Source of the DNA: G963662655 sp963666875
Lineage (GTDB): Bacteria; Cloacimonadota; Cloacimonadia; Cloacimonadales; JAIOQZ01
Length of the DNA stretch: 64,000 nucleotides
Assembly: GCA_963666875.2 (NCBI GenBank)
Contig: CAXXPU010000019.1
Location: 496,001-560,000 of the forward strand
Direction: 5' to 3'
Positions 37,452-48,002 of this stretch are shown in pieces. Made by a program: the position numbers and the translations under genes. How positions within the stretch are numbered: position 1 is the first letter of the stretch; each line of letters opens with the position of its first letter. The notes under the pieces are model-generated. The model saw only the letters and a list, made by a program, of their open reading frames with translations. It ran no database searches and was not told the origin of the DNA.

Positions 37452-37509
37452 CGGGTCCCCCTTATTCAGACGCTGCTAAACCAACGTAGCAACTGGAGGA
37501 CATTTGTCA

Positions 37510-40500
37510 CTATTTCAACAGAAGCATCTTCTGTGCCTTCGATTTCCCTCCGGATTCGAGGCGATACAGATAGATGCCAGACGATACGTTCTTGCCGTAC
37601 TTATTGTCACCGTTCCAGACGGCCTTGTGCGATCCGGCTTCGAGCTGGTCGTTCACCAGCGTCTTTACGAGCTGTCCCTTGATATTGTACACCTTCAAGA
37701 CGACCTTGTCGTCCTTCGGAATCGAGAACGATATCGTCGTAGTAGGATTGAACGGGTTGGGATAGTTCGCGTCAAGCGAAAACTTGTAAGCGGGTGCTTC
37801 CTGTGATTCGGTCTCACCACTAAGGAACATCCTAAGGTTTCGCATGTATTCGAGATATTCCTCGAATGTCTTTGTTCTTACGGTACATTGTTGCGGTAAC
37901 GCACGATCTCCGGTCTCAGCAAGCTGCACGTAGCAGTATCCCTGCGTCGCTACGGCAACAACGCTGTCCATTTTCGTATCGGGTGAAGTAATTGTCTCTT
38001 CGAGCCGTTCGATCACTTCGGTGTAGTTTTTCTCGTAGAGATACGATTGCGTGACAACGTATTCTTTCTCTTTATAGAGGTCTGGATAATCCTCCGAAAC
38101 CAGAGCGTTCAGTTCCTGGCGCAAGGTCTCGTAATCCTGATTTGTTTTCGCGGTTATGTAAAGGAAGTAGATCAGGGCGGAAATCGCTTCTTTCGATTCG
38201 GGATAATCCGTTACCAAGAGCGTCAGGGTATATTTTGCGCTCGTATAATTCTCCGATTCGAAATCGGAAATACCGCTCGCATACAATTCCTCAGCACCGG
38301 TAATTTGCCCCTCCTCGAAATTGAAAGCGAAGTATGAAGGATAAAAACGGTCTTCAAAATCGCCATCATTTTCGTTTTCGAAGGTATTTCCGAAAACGTC
38401 AGCCGGTCTAGTCATGTCAGTTTTCACCAGAATATACCGATCCATTTCAGCCGCATTCCAGTAGTCAGGCTTTTCTCCCTGTGGTACAGCCGTATAGCCC
38501 GGATCATAGAACGTGTTATTGCCATTAACCATACCCTGCATGAAATAACGACAACCGATAACTTCAGCTCCACCATTATTCGTGATTGAGTTCTCTTTGA
38601 GCTCACGTAATGCGCCGCTGTAACCCCATAAACCATTCAGATCGTTATGGTGGATCACATTGTTATAAATACGCAAGTATTGATCCGATACATAGATGGC
38701 ATTTTCGGAGTTGTTCTCGAAAGCACAATCCATGATTACGGATTCTCTTATCGGTTCGGCAATCGACGCCTCAATTGCTCTACCATTATTTGTGAAAGTG
38801 CATGATCCTAAGGATATATAATCGGGATTATCCCATTTACCACCAACGTTAATCCAGCTTTCATAGCAAAGGAGCGCCGTGGTCGTATTGCCTGTAAACG
38901 TACAATTAGAGATTTCTTCGGGTTCGAGATTATCTGCATCTCTGATAACAAGCCCGTATTGATTGCCGGTGAAAGTCGATGGATAGAATACATCAGGACT
39001 TGCCTGGTATTTCGTGACATATATCTGCGGAACCTCATCAGCATAAATGCCATACTTACAATCCGTGAAATCACATCCCTCGATCCGTGCCGGGAAAAGA
39101 CCAGAAAGTTTAAGTCCGTATCCACAGTCTTCGAAATTGGAATCGATAATTTCAAGAGAAAGATCGTCGTTTGCGCTGAAGATTAACGCATAGATTCCCG
39201 ACACATTCAGGGCAGAAAATTTCAGTTCATCTGTACCGAAGGTGTACTTGTACGTTATTCCTTCCCATCTATCTGATGATGTCTCTATTGTGATATTCTC
39301 CAGATAGGCATCTTCGTCATATGGCTGGATAGTTCCCCCGCCTTTTACCACAATTCTGTCGCCATGCACAAGGCTTTGTGCCGGAGTCTCGCCGGTAATT
39401 GTGACGTTGTCGTGGAGTTTCAATGTGGCTGTGACGCCATAATAGTCGTCAGAAGAGATTTCAAGCAATGAACCACCTGACAAGAAAAGGTGCGAACCGT
39501 TATGTAACGCAAGCATTCCGCCCCAAAGATCGCATTGCGAACCGTTGATCAGGCGCATATCACCGTAGATATCAATTCTAGGGCTGAAATTTTGCGTATC
39601 AAAATCGGCTCTGTCAAGAATGAGTTCGGCACCATAACATATTATGAATTGGTCGGCGGCGACGGGGTCGTCGTCGTCGTCGATAGTGAATTTCATATTC
39701 AAATCGACGACAGCATAGGGATTGTTTATTGCCAGCGTAGCGATGAACTGAGCATCTTCATGCACTTCGATCGTAGCATGATTACGTTGGTACATTCTGC
39801 CTGTGACTTCAAGTGTTCCATAGACATTGATTACACCCCGTGTATCAAGCTCGTAAACCGATAGAATCGGTGATGGCTCATTCTGTAGCATACCAGACCC
39901 AATATCCAATCTGGTTTCAGCAGGATAACCTTGACTCTGCATATATAGATTCGAAACAGTCATGGTGTTATCCGGATCGCCAACAACGACACACCAAGCG
40001 TCATCGACATCGTCGTAACGCAGGAATTCCATGGTGTTGATTGTCAGTGTGCCGGATTCATTCAACTGAATCAAAGAATATTGATCTGCAGCGGGATCGC
40101 ATTCATTGATACATTGACATACATTGGCTTCAAGGTCTGCTTCGTCATCGATATCCAGTGTTGCCTCGTTGTTTATCCAAAGCGTATCGGTGTAAACGCC
40201 GATAGCTTCAACAAATAGTGTGCCACCGGGTTCGATGGTTATGCTATTGTAGTGGATGTTGTCGTATGTAATATGGAATTCCTGATCACGAGGAACCACC
40301 AGATCCCTCTTGAAGGGAAGATATATTTCTTCCTGATCATACATTTCGACATGCCTAAACACCTCTGATACTATTTCTTGATCTTCACCTTCTCCAGAGA
40401 CATATGAGAATCCTACAGTATAGTTAGGATGTGCAGGTAAACGATCGAAAGAAGCATGATACGTGTTTTCAAGTTCTCCAATACATCCTTGTCTCAGATA

Positions 40501-41690
40501 GCCGTTAGCGAAAATTCGGTCAATTGTTACACCTTCGAGTACATCAACAACAGTAATGCCGCAATTGTCTGCCCACGTATATGAGCAATTGTTGGTTACA
40601 TCACGCTGGAACTTGCTGTTGCTGATATTGGTAATTATCGGTTCACCTACATCAAGCTGATAAGGATATCTGACTGCTTCAGCCGGTAAATGGTGCTTCC
40701 AGCTATATAGCCATCCAGTATCAGCACCGAAAAGTGCATTGATATTGCTTTCATTTGTTTTATATGGGGCCAGCCCACCATAAGTATAGCCTTCTTTATA
40801 GACATACTTCTCAATGTCATTGTCCTCAATTCCATGATCGAACCGAGTCAGCTCGATGATAAAATATCCAGGTCTGAAATCGTTGTAGAACATAGGGATA
40901 TTTTCTCCATCGACAGGATTCGGATCATCAAAATCAGTATTGCCGATAGTTACCATCATCGAGTAATTATGTTTGAAGTCTTCGAACATGATCCCATAGT
41001 TATTGTTGTCGCTTGTACCATCGACTATGCCATCTGGCGCGTGAGGGATAGCGCTATCCTCGTAAATTGGATCTGTTTCGCGGTAGTCATACAATCTTTC
41101 AATCTCAGATATTCGATATGCTGAGCCCAAGTTTCCTTGCGACATCAAATTACTTGAGAAATCGGACATCAGTAATCCCGGAAGCTCATCTGAAAGTACG
41201 TTTTCGATATCTTCAAGAAGGAATGCGCTGGTGGATGTTGTTCTGGCTTTCCGTGAAGTTCGTTGCAGATCAGTGCCAGGAAAGTAAAGGTATCCTGAAG
41301 CATCGAAGCAAGGAGCTCCTTTTGGATATAGCGTGTCATTGCCGATTACTTGCACTGGATTTAAGCTTGAATTGAACATAACGACATTGCTGTCATTGCT
41401 AATGAAATCACGAGTCATTACTGAGAAGTAAACATCATTACCAAGTCCATAATCCCATACCAGTGGGGTTCAGAAACACTCTGCTTTATCACTTGTGCAT
41501 GATAAACCACTCACCGAATGGACCGAGTCCAAAGAGAGTCCACTTGTGGAAATGTTGACTTTGAAAATGCTATGCAGGCCTGCGACATAGATTGTATTGC
41601 CAATCACGCATGGCGTTGAAGCATATTCAAGTAAGTATGTTGGGGCGTCTTCAGGAAAATGCTGTAACTCCAGTTCGCGTAAATCCACAC
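37510..41690 (-). pseudogene. Sorted beta-helix surface protein, 5'-truncated with an internal stop
   Basis: The frame runs from the edge of the IS at 41691 down to 37510. It opens inside a beta-propeller-like segment (TPCVIGNTIYVAGLHSIFKV) and is interrupted by TGA at 41470-41472. It then resumes in the same frame as coding-like sequence (WDYGLGNDVYFSVMTRDF) for about 1300 codons. Domains are a long beta-helix (~400-1000), a short TPR-like stretch (LYASGISDFESENYTSAKYT), and the type A sorting tail (ANYPNPFNPTTTISFSIPKD, YNIKGQLVKTLV, MLLLK). The 5' end and signal peptide are gone; the sequence beyond the IS belongs to another gene. The 3' end abuts copy 2 of the HTH element. Confidence 0.8.
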
Positions 41691-43119
41691 CTGTCCTAAA
41701 TCGGATTCAGCACGAGGTTTCTTGACATGAAAAAAGTCGGTTCCTAAAATCCTTTCGACCAAAAAAGGAGGAACCGACCCATGTTAAACATGAGCCTATT
41801 TAGTCAGCTACTGCAAATCATATCAAGGAAAAAATTCAGCGCCCTCATACAAAAACTCGAAACTGACCGATTTTGCAAGGGATTCACGAGCTGGGATCAC
41901 TTTGTCAGCATGCTGTTCGCGCAATTTTCGCAGTCGAAATCCCTGCGGGAAATCACCAACGGCTTACGGAGCTGCGAGGGCAAACTGAGCCATCTGGGCA
42001 TGAATCGCGCACCCAGCAAGTCGAACCTCGCCTACCGCAACGCGAAGGGAACCGTCGAGCTGTTCGAGTCGATATTCTGGGATACGCTGGATCAGTGCCG
42101 CGCGATTTGCCCGACAGGAAAGCGCAAATTTCGGCTTCCCTTCAAGCTCTACAGCCTGGACGCCAGCTTGATCGGGCTCTGCCTGAGCATCTACGACTGG
42201 GCACGATACACGACGACGAAGGGCGCGATCAAGCTTCACTTGCTTCTCGATCACGACGGCTATCTTCCTGCGTTCGTGCACATTACCGAGGGCGCTGTCC
42301 ACGAATCCCGGATAGCGCGGATGGTGCCGCTACAACCGGACACCGTGGTCGCCATCGACAAAGGCTACATCGACTACGCCCAGTTCCATCAGTGGACGTT
42401 GCGACGCGTCTGGTTCGTGACCCGGCTGAAAGAAAAAGCGCGCTACGAGGTGGTCGAGACGAGGTTGTGCGAGGGCAATATCCGCATCGATGAGATGATC
42501 CGGCTTACGGCTCCCAAAGCGTGCAAAGACTGTCCCAGTCTGCTCCGGCACGTGGTCGTGTGGGACGCCGAAAACGAGCGGGAAATCTCGCTCCTGACCA
42601 ACCAGTTGAATCTGTCTACGGCGACAATCGGCGCAATCTACAAGGAACGCTGGCAGATCGAGATTTTCTTCAAGACCAGTCGCGTTTCCGTTCCGGAAAC
42701 GGCTTTTTGCGGATCGCGAAGCGACCGCCAGCAGAATCTTCAAATCAAAACCTTCTACGGAACCAGTATCAATGCGGTCATGATCCAGTTTTGGACAGCA
42801 ATGATCACCATTCTGCTGCTGAAATTTCTCCGATTCAAATCGACGGAGGATTGGTCGATGTCAAACCTTGTGGCGCTTCTGCGCATGAATCTGTTCACCC
42901 ACAAGGATTTATGGGCATGGATTGACAATCCGTTTATCAAACCCGAGCCGCCACCCGATCAACAGCTTCATTTGGCGTTTGGGACAGCATAATCATCTGA
43001 AGAAACGCAAAAAGGGAGGATTAACAAGATTAGGGGCTGTTTTTGAGTTGAAAATCGAGATCGCGTTATGACGGCGTCCTAAATGCGTCCAATATCCATC
43101 CCGGAGTTATTTAGGACAG
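41691..43119 (+). mobile_element. IS4-type insertion sequence (1429 bp)
   Basis: Terminal inverted repeats CTGTCCTAAAT at 41691 and, inverted, at 43109-43119. One transposase gene. No target duplication: the left flank ends AATCCACAC and the right flank begins CTGTGCTGA. The two flanks are internal parts of different genes, so a deletion or recombination happened at this IS after insertion. Upstream of the transposase, GTCGGTTCC pairs with GGAACCGAC and covers the ribosome site. A decayed left end of the same IS is at 5773-5858. Confidence 0.85.
41781..42992 (+). CDS. IS4-family transposase with an in-frame palindromic insertion
   Basis: A 403-residue DDE transposase with an N-terminal DUF4372-type region (FSQLLQIISRKKFSALIQKL). 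Catalytic Asp in LYSLDASLIGL and in VVAIDKGYIDY, and the Glu motif YKERWQIEIFFK. The family normally continues ...FFKWIKQNLKIKTF. Here ~57 bases (42675-42731) encode TSRVSVPETAFCGSRSDR before QNLQIKTFYGTS. The insertion is built around the palindrome CGTTTCCGTTCCGGAAACG and displaces the conserved Lys of the Y-2-R-3-E-6-K signature. The frame is kept, but activity is doubtful. AAGGAGG precedes the ATG. Confidence 0.85.
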   Translation: MLNMSLFSQLLQIISRKKFSALIQKLETDRFCKGFTSWDHFVSMLFAQFSQSKSLREITNGLRSCEGKLSHLGMNRAPSKSNLAYRNAKGTVELFESIFWDTLDQCRAICPTGKRKFRLPFKLYSLDASLIGLCLSIYDWARYTTTKGAIKLHLLLDHDGYLPAFVHITEGAVHESRIARMVPLQPDTVVAIDKGYIDYAQFHQWTLRRVWFVTRLKEKARYEVVETRLCEGNIRIDEMIRLTAPKACKDCPSLLRHVVVWDAENEREISLLTNQLNLSTATIGAIYKERWQIEIFFKTSRVSVPETAFCGSRSDRQQNLQIKTFYGTSINAVMIQFWTAMITILLLKFLRFKSTEDWSMSNLVALLRMNLFTHKDLWAWIDNPFIKPEPPPDQQLHLAFGTA

Positions 43120-45223
43120 CTGTGCTGAATAGTCACCCTTATCAACATCTGCCTTAATCAGATATATTCCCGAAGATACTAATATTGAATATTTGTTCGT
43201 CCCATCCCAAGTAACTATATGATTTCCCTTGTCATAAATTTTATCTGAAATTGTTTTTACTAATTGACCTTTCATATTATAGACCTTAACCGAGACTTGG
43301 CTTTGATCTGGTATCCAAAACTCAATGCTTGTTGTGGGATTAAAAGGATTAGGATAGTTTTGTTTAAGATGGATTGTATTGGATATGGCTTGCATTTCAT
43401 CATCATAGTAATCTTCATTCAATAGAATAATTCCATCCTGTGGGGGCAATATCACAGAATTACATAGTGCTCCATTGTTTACGCTGGTATCCTGCGATCC
43501 ATCAATTCTTCGATATGTATTGTCTAAATTTATTATTGCAGGCTCAGCAACTGGACTATTCATATTGGTTAACACTATGCCATTCTGAAATTCACGCTTA
43601 TACACGCAATTTACAGCTTCACAAAATATTACATCATCTATCCAGACAATTGCATCATCTTGCCCCAAATGAAAGCTTAACCGAACCTGCTCAGGTTGAA
43701 TGGACACTGGAATGTTTATGGTAAAAGTATAAGAAAACGGTGTCCATTCAGTTGTTAAATGTGTAATTATTATTGGCCAGAAGAACCACTCCCAACTTTC
43801 CTGGTCATTCATTATCATAAAACTTATCTCCCTATCTGAACTAGCTTTTGCATTGAATTTTAACTGATATATACCGTTATCGCTCAACTGAAAATTGCTA
43901 TTACCTACCTGCTTCACTTGAAAATGATAATCCATAGTTGAATTCCCTGGTATGCATTTTACACAATTATCTCCATCAACTTCAACAACTGTTGCTGCAC
44001 CTGCATCTTCATTGGATACATCAAGTGACCACATATATGCACCATCATCAAAACTGCCATTTATAACAAGATTGATCGGAATATCAGTTAAAATGTTTTC
44101 GCAAGTACCTAAAGGAGAGCCTAAATCTATATCATATTCATCATACCACCATAATTGGGAATGATCTAAAGGACCTTTATCAAACAAATAGAAACCATCA
44201 TACAACAAAGTTGTTGTTAATCCAAATCTCATTTTTTGGTAATTTGTTGAATTACCACTTTCATCCCAGGCGTTAATGATATTATAACTTGGTTGAATCG
44301 CATTATCCTGAAAATTTGAGTATAGGTTCATCATCACACCCCAATTTCCTCCAATTTCAAGATATCCTTCGAATAGAACACCATTCAAAAATTCCTCATA
44401 ATCATATCCTGCATTTCCAATAAATATTTTATCAGGGTAGTTCTCTCTAAATATTTGTAGCATATTCTCCATACCTGATTTCCAGTTGCTGTCTAAAAAA
44501 CCAAAATCATCCGCATAACCATCATTATCAGTATCTAAAGAACCTTCAAAAAAATCATCATGAATATCGTCATACTCTTCTAACCAAGACACATTTGACC
44601 AGCAGTTATCTAAACACATCCCATCCCAGATATCATTAATCAAGACATTGTCACTTATAAATTCAGAAAAAAAAGAATTCCACCTATATCCACCAATCTC
44701 TGGACAATTAGGAGTTACATTAAGCATTCTTGTTCCAGTCCAAAATGTAACATAATCTCCTAAATCTGTATTTAACCACCAACCCTCAGGAATACCCTGT
44801 AAAATGCCTGAACGCAATTGAGCTTCATTAGGAGCATTGAAATTTAAAGCTATTTCTTGCGAAGTCATATAGGCTAATAACCTAATATCAGGATTCAATT
44901 GTTTGATTTCCTCCAGCACTTCTGGACATAAGTGTTGAAGTTCCATATCTAAGATAAGTAAGTCATATTTAGCCAGCTGAATAGCATCATCTAAAGTCGG
45001 ACATCCACCATTATCCCATACCAAATAGTAGTTTGCCAATTTAGGGTAGATTCTTTCACTACTCGGCTGCAAATTACATCTATAAAAATAGGCACCACTA
45101 TTATAAGCATTTATAGTTCTATTAAGCGTATAATACCAAATGCCATCTGTTTCCCATACCCAGTTCTGCTCAATAAGTTGAACATTATTGTTGTTGATAG
45201 TTTTTACAATAGCAACATGATTA

Positions 45224-46666
45224 CAGGCATACCCCCAGAATGTTTTAAGTAAAAACGTGGTAGAGCTTATTATCAGCGGTTTTGAGAAGAAATAGGTTGT
45301 GAAAAAAGGCTCCTTCGCCAAAATAGTTTCGACCAAAAAACTAACAAAGGAGCCAATATGCAAGGTCAACTTAAGCAGCAGTTCCACCAGATGCAAGTAA
45401 AATTTCACAATTTCATGCGCAAGTACAAGGCGGAACTCAGTATTCCACGCTTCAACTTCTTGAAACAAATGACGAAAGGTATTCTCGCCAGTCAAAGCGT
45501 AATTGTACGCCAGGCAGCCCGTTCGCTACACGAGCAGATTCCATTACGCAAGACCAGTGGACGCTTGTACCGACATCTCGATCAAGAAGATTTAGCGTCG
45601 GATATCCATGATATTCTGTTCGCTTCGCAAAGTCGTCGGCTCGAACGCGACAGCCTGATCTTTATCGACGAAAGCGATATTGTGAAACCCTATGCCACTC
45701 GCATGGAAGGTCTGGAAAAGATACGCGACGCCAGTGCCAACAAGACAGAGTCAGGCTTTCACTTGATCAATGCTGTCGCCCTGGTCGGGACGCCTTCAAA
45801 TCATTCGATTGTTCCGCTTTGCAGCAAGATATACAGTAGCAAGAGCGAGCATGATACCCGTTCAACGGTTACACGTGATCAAATCGATGAAATAACGATC
45901 CATAGCAACAATCGTGGCGTTTTCGTGTTGGATCGATGGTACGATATTCGTTCGTTGATCGGACATTTCCACGCCAATGGAAACTCGTTCATTATTCGCA
46001 GTAAAGGTACGCGCAATTTGATAGACGAGGATGATGAAGAAAAAGACTTTCTCCGTGTCTGCAAGTCAGTGAAATTGACCATGGATTTTGGGAATGCGGG
46101 ACATCATTTCCGCGTTGGATTGAAACGTGTCAAGATACGCTTGAATCCGCATCCCGTGCAGAATCCGGAGACCGTGGAAGTGTGGCTTGTGATCGCACGA
46201 TACCACGATGGAAAAGAGGGCGGTTTCTTTTACTGTTTGTGCGACTTTCCGGGGCGTGACTGGGACGCAAGAAAGATCGTCGAGTTCACACTCACAAGTT
46301 ACCGTGCGAGATGGAAAATCGAAGAAATGCACCGGCAACTCAAGCAAGATTTCGGATGGGAGCAAATTCGCCTTTTGCAGTATCACAGGCTGAAAAACTT
46401 GAATGCGATATTCTGGCTGGCAGTAACTTTCCTTTACTCGATGATTACGGATGTGCCCGGATTACAATCGATTATGATGTCGGCATTTATCGAACGGAAA
46501 AGTGACTGGAAGCGCCGTGGATTCGGTATTTACTACAGGTTAACCTACGTCATATCGGAGTGTTTCCGATGGTTTGACTGGTACTGGATAAAGCCCGATA
46601 AAGGAAGGTGGAAAGAGCAATTACAGCTCAAGGTCAAATTCGAATGAAAAATTGGGGGTATTCCTG
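45224..46666 (+). mobile_element. IS4-type insertion sequence (1443 bp) with 15-bp target duplication
   Basis: Ends CAGGCATACCCCCAGAATG and, inward from the right, CAGGAATACCCCCAATTTTT. Exact 15-bp target duplication ATAGCAACATGATTA at 45209-45223 and 46667-46681. One transposase gene. A hairpin GGCTCCTT (45308-45315) / AAGGAGCC (45347-45354) covers the ribosome site of that gene. The termini match those of the four MITE copies in this window, making this the likely autonomous parent. Confidence 0.92.
45358..46647 (+). CDS. IS4-superfamily DDE transposase
   Basis: A 429-residue transposase with the complete signature: first Asp in LIFIDESDIVKPYA (~100), second Asp in GVFVLDRWYDIRS (~187), and the Y-2-R-3-E-6-K motif in YRARWKIEEMHRQLKQDFGW (~320). 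The start is ATG 45358, 3 bases after an AGGAG held in a hairpin stem, a known way to stop read-through translation in IS10/IS50-type elements. The C-terminus is intact to the IS end. Likely active, and able to act in trans on the MITEs. Confidence 0.9.
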   Translation: MQGQLKQQFHQMQVKFHNFMRKYKAELSIPRFNFLKQMTKGILASQSVIVRQAARSLHEQIPLRKTSGRLYRHLDQEDLASDIHDILFASQSRRLERDSLIFIDESDIVKPYATRMEGLEKIRDASANKTESGFHLINAVALVGTPSNHSIVPLCSKIYSSKSEHDTRSTVTRDQIDEITIHSNNRGVFVLDRWYDIRSLIGHFHANGNSFIIRSKGTRNLIDEDDEEKDFLRVCKSVKLTMDFGNAGHHFRVGLKRVKIRLNPHPVQNPETVEVWLVIARYHDGKEGGFFYCLCDFPGRDWDARKIVEFTLTSYRARWKIEEMHRQLKQDFGWEQIRLLQYHRLKNLNAIFWLAVTFLYSMITDVPGLQSIMMSAFIERKSDWKRRGFGIYYRLTYVISECFRWFDWYWIKPDKGRWKEQLQLKVKFE

Positions 46667-47127
46667 ATAGCAACATGATTAGGATTGACAAATACAGCGA
46701 CATCTCCAGGCTGTACACTATCGTTATCTACCTGAATAAGGCTATGGTTTATGTTGTTTTTTATTACCCAAGGTGCCGTCAGGGGTATGTTTGAGTAACT
46801 AATAAAAAAACCATTTAACCCGATTTCATATCCTTGTGTATCAGAATCTGTAATATCTTTTGTGTTCATATAATTAATTCCAAACTTTGCCCACAGATAT
46901 CTTCCAACAAATTCAGTACATTGATAAAAACTACCCTCTGAACCACCCGAACCATTATTGGCTAAGTTAAGATATGCTGGTACTCCATTAAACTCATCTA
47001 TTGTATAAACCCACTCTCCACCAATAAAATCACAATTGGATGAATCGAAATCTGGAAATTGATGAATACTGGAGTATAAAAGAGATGCATAAATAAACAA
47101 GCCAAATATTATAGACAGTATCTTCAT

Positions 47128-47506
47128 AACAAAACCCCTATATTAATTACCCCCCAAAAAACTGCTAAACCATATCACCGAGTATACCGAAGGTTTCCAA
47201 TTCAAACTCCTCAATATCTATCACATCTTAGTTTTGATTAGATAGTCATAGTATAATTCTGTTCTTTTCTGTGTCAACCTGTAATATATTGAGAGTGATC
47301 CCATCGGGTGTCTGATGAGCACTGATTTTGCCATTCAGGTCGATAATATCAGTCCGTTCGTAAATGACCACTATATCATTGTGCATTATCTAGGGAGTTA
47401 TAAAGTCACCATTATACGCAGAGCTAAATAGGTATTCTCCTGATCTGATAAATACGCTTTAGGCATGTTTTATACTTCCAAGTATCTTTTCGTAAATGGA
47501 GATTGG
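47128..47506. other. Spacer at the right edge of the inserted block
   Basis: AT-rich, with no supported gene. It contains the promoter of the CHAP-glycosidase gene (47250-47277). A 46-codon minus-strand frame (47246-47386) overlaps that promoter and is probably not real. The junction back to phage tail DNA lies near 47460-47500, where base composition changes abruptly. Confidence 0.5.
47250..47277 (-). promoter_or_regulatory. Promoter of the CHAP-glycosidase gene
   Basis: On the minus strand TTGACA (47272-47277), 16-base spacer, TATACT (47250-47255), about 120 bases before the start codon. Near-consensus. Confidence 0.6.
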
Positions 47507-47896
47507 ATGTCCAGCAGCAACCTCACCATCGTCTCGTTACCCGGCGGCACGCTGCGGCTGGTCAACAAGGACGATGCTTCGAACACGGTCACCACCATCG
47601 ACTCCGCCGACGTGATCGAGTTCAAGCGCAAACGGCTCAATCGCTCCCGACCCGACACGTCTGTCCTGGACTGTCTGCTCGGTGACACAACCAATCTGAA
47701 GCAGCTCATCGCGGACTACTACGAGACGCTGTTCTGCCAAACATGGAGCCTCGAAGCGACCGTCGACAACCTCGCCAAGTACGACCTTGCGTTGTTCGAC
47801 AAGCTGCTCGTCGAGGGCGCTCAGTATCGTATCACGGAGTTACAGCGCGACCCCAAGGCGGACGAGCACAAGCTCAAGGCGTGGGAAATTCAATGA
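47507..47896 (+). CDS. Phage tail-region protein of unknown function
   Basis: A 129-residue protein starting MSSSNLTIVSLPGGTLRLVN. Not recognised. It is the first gene of a rightward block of phage tail genes and has their higher GC. GGAG lies 5 bases before ATG 47507; 14 more codons are open upstream without a ribosome site and may belong to the junction. It could be a tail assembly or baseplate accessory protein; only position supports this. Confidence 0.5.
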   Translation: MSSSNLTIVSLPGGTLRLVNKDDASNTVTTIDSADVIEFKRKRLNRSRPDTSVLDCLLGDTTNLKQLIADYYETLFCQTWSLEATVDNLAKYDLALFDKLLVEGAQYRITELQRDPKADEHKLKAWEIQ

Positions 47897-47990
47897 TGAA
47901 TTATGAATTAGGAATGATGAATGCCCGGAGACGGCTCCGACTGGACTTTTCATTCATAATTTCTCATTCCTCATTCAGCATTCGCGACCG
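47893..47990. repeat. Palindromic AT-rich repeat between tail genes
   Basis: GAATTATGAATTAGGAATGA ... and, ~45 bases on, ATTCATAATTTCTCATTCC ... form an imperfect inverted repeat around a short GC-rich centre. This is a common style of dispersed miniature repeat. It separates two otherwise tightly packed phage genes. Confidence 0.6.
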
Positions 47991-48002
47991 AAGGGAGCGT
48001 TA

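Larger units (their letters stand above)
35686..37509 (-). mobile_element. Two-gene HTH mobile element, copy 2
   Basis: Nearly identical to 10413-12236, in the same orientation and 25273 bases away. It is flanked by TATTT on both sides (35681-35685, 37511-37515). The right end again abuts the AAATAG stop of a sorted surface-protein gene. The left flank is the palindromic repeat, unrelated to the left flank of copy 1, so this is an independent insertion and not a large duplication. Confidence 0.75.
43120..47127 (-). pseudogene. Secreted CHAP-amidase / glycoside-hydrolase-like / CBM protein, split by an IS
   Basis: Removing the IS and one target duplication (45209-46666, 1458 bases) joins 47127-46667 to 45208-43120 in frame, giving ~850 codons. 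N-terminal signal peptide (MKILSIIFGLFIYASLLYSS). A CHAP domain (~30-200) has Cys70 (SFYQCTEFVGRYLW) and His151 (NPNHVAIVKT); the IS sits at this His motif. Residues ~210-520 resemble a hypothetical glycosyl hydrolase of GHL15/TIM-barrel type (YYLVWDNGGCPTLDDAIQLA, DGMCLDNCWSNVSW). A CBM4/9-like domain is at ~550-700. A sorting tail (QNYPNPFNPTTSIEFWIPDQ) is cut a few residues early by the other IS at 43119. Would act on peptidoglycan or glycans outside the cell. Confidence 0.8.

Noticed and set aside
10413..37509. Segmental duplication as the origin of the two HTH-element copies
   Set aside because: Only the 1835-base block is shared; flanks on the left are unrelated and the right flanks share only the last Lys/stop codons.
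41691..43119. Simple insertion of the IS into one gene
   Set aside because: The flanks come from different genes, no target duplication is present, and the two coding pieces cannot be joined into a sensible protein.
47246..47386. Small 46-codon minus-strand frame
   Set aside because: It contains the -35/-10 of the CHAP-glycosidase gene and has no ribosome site.
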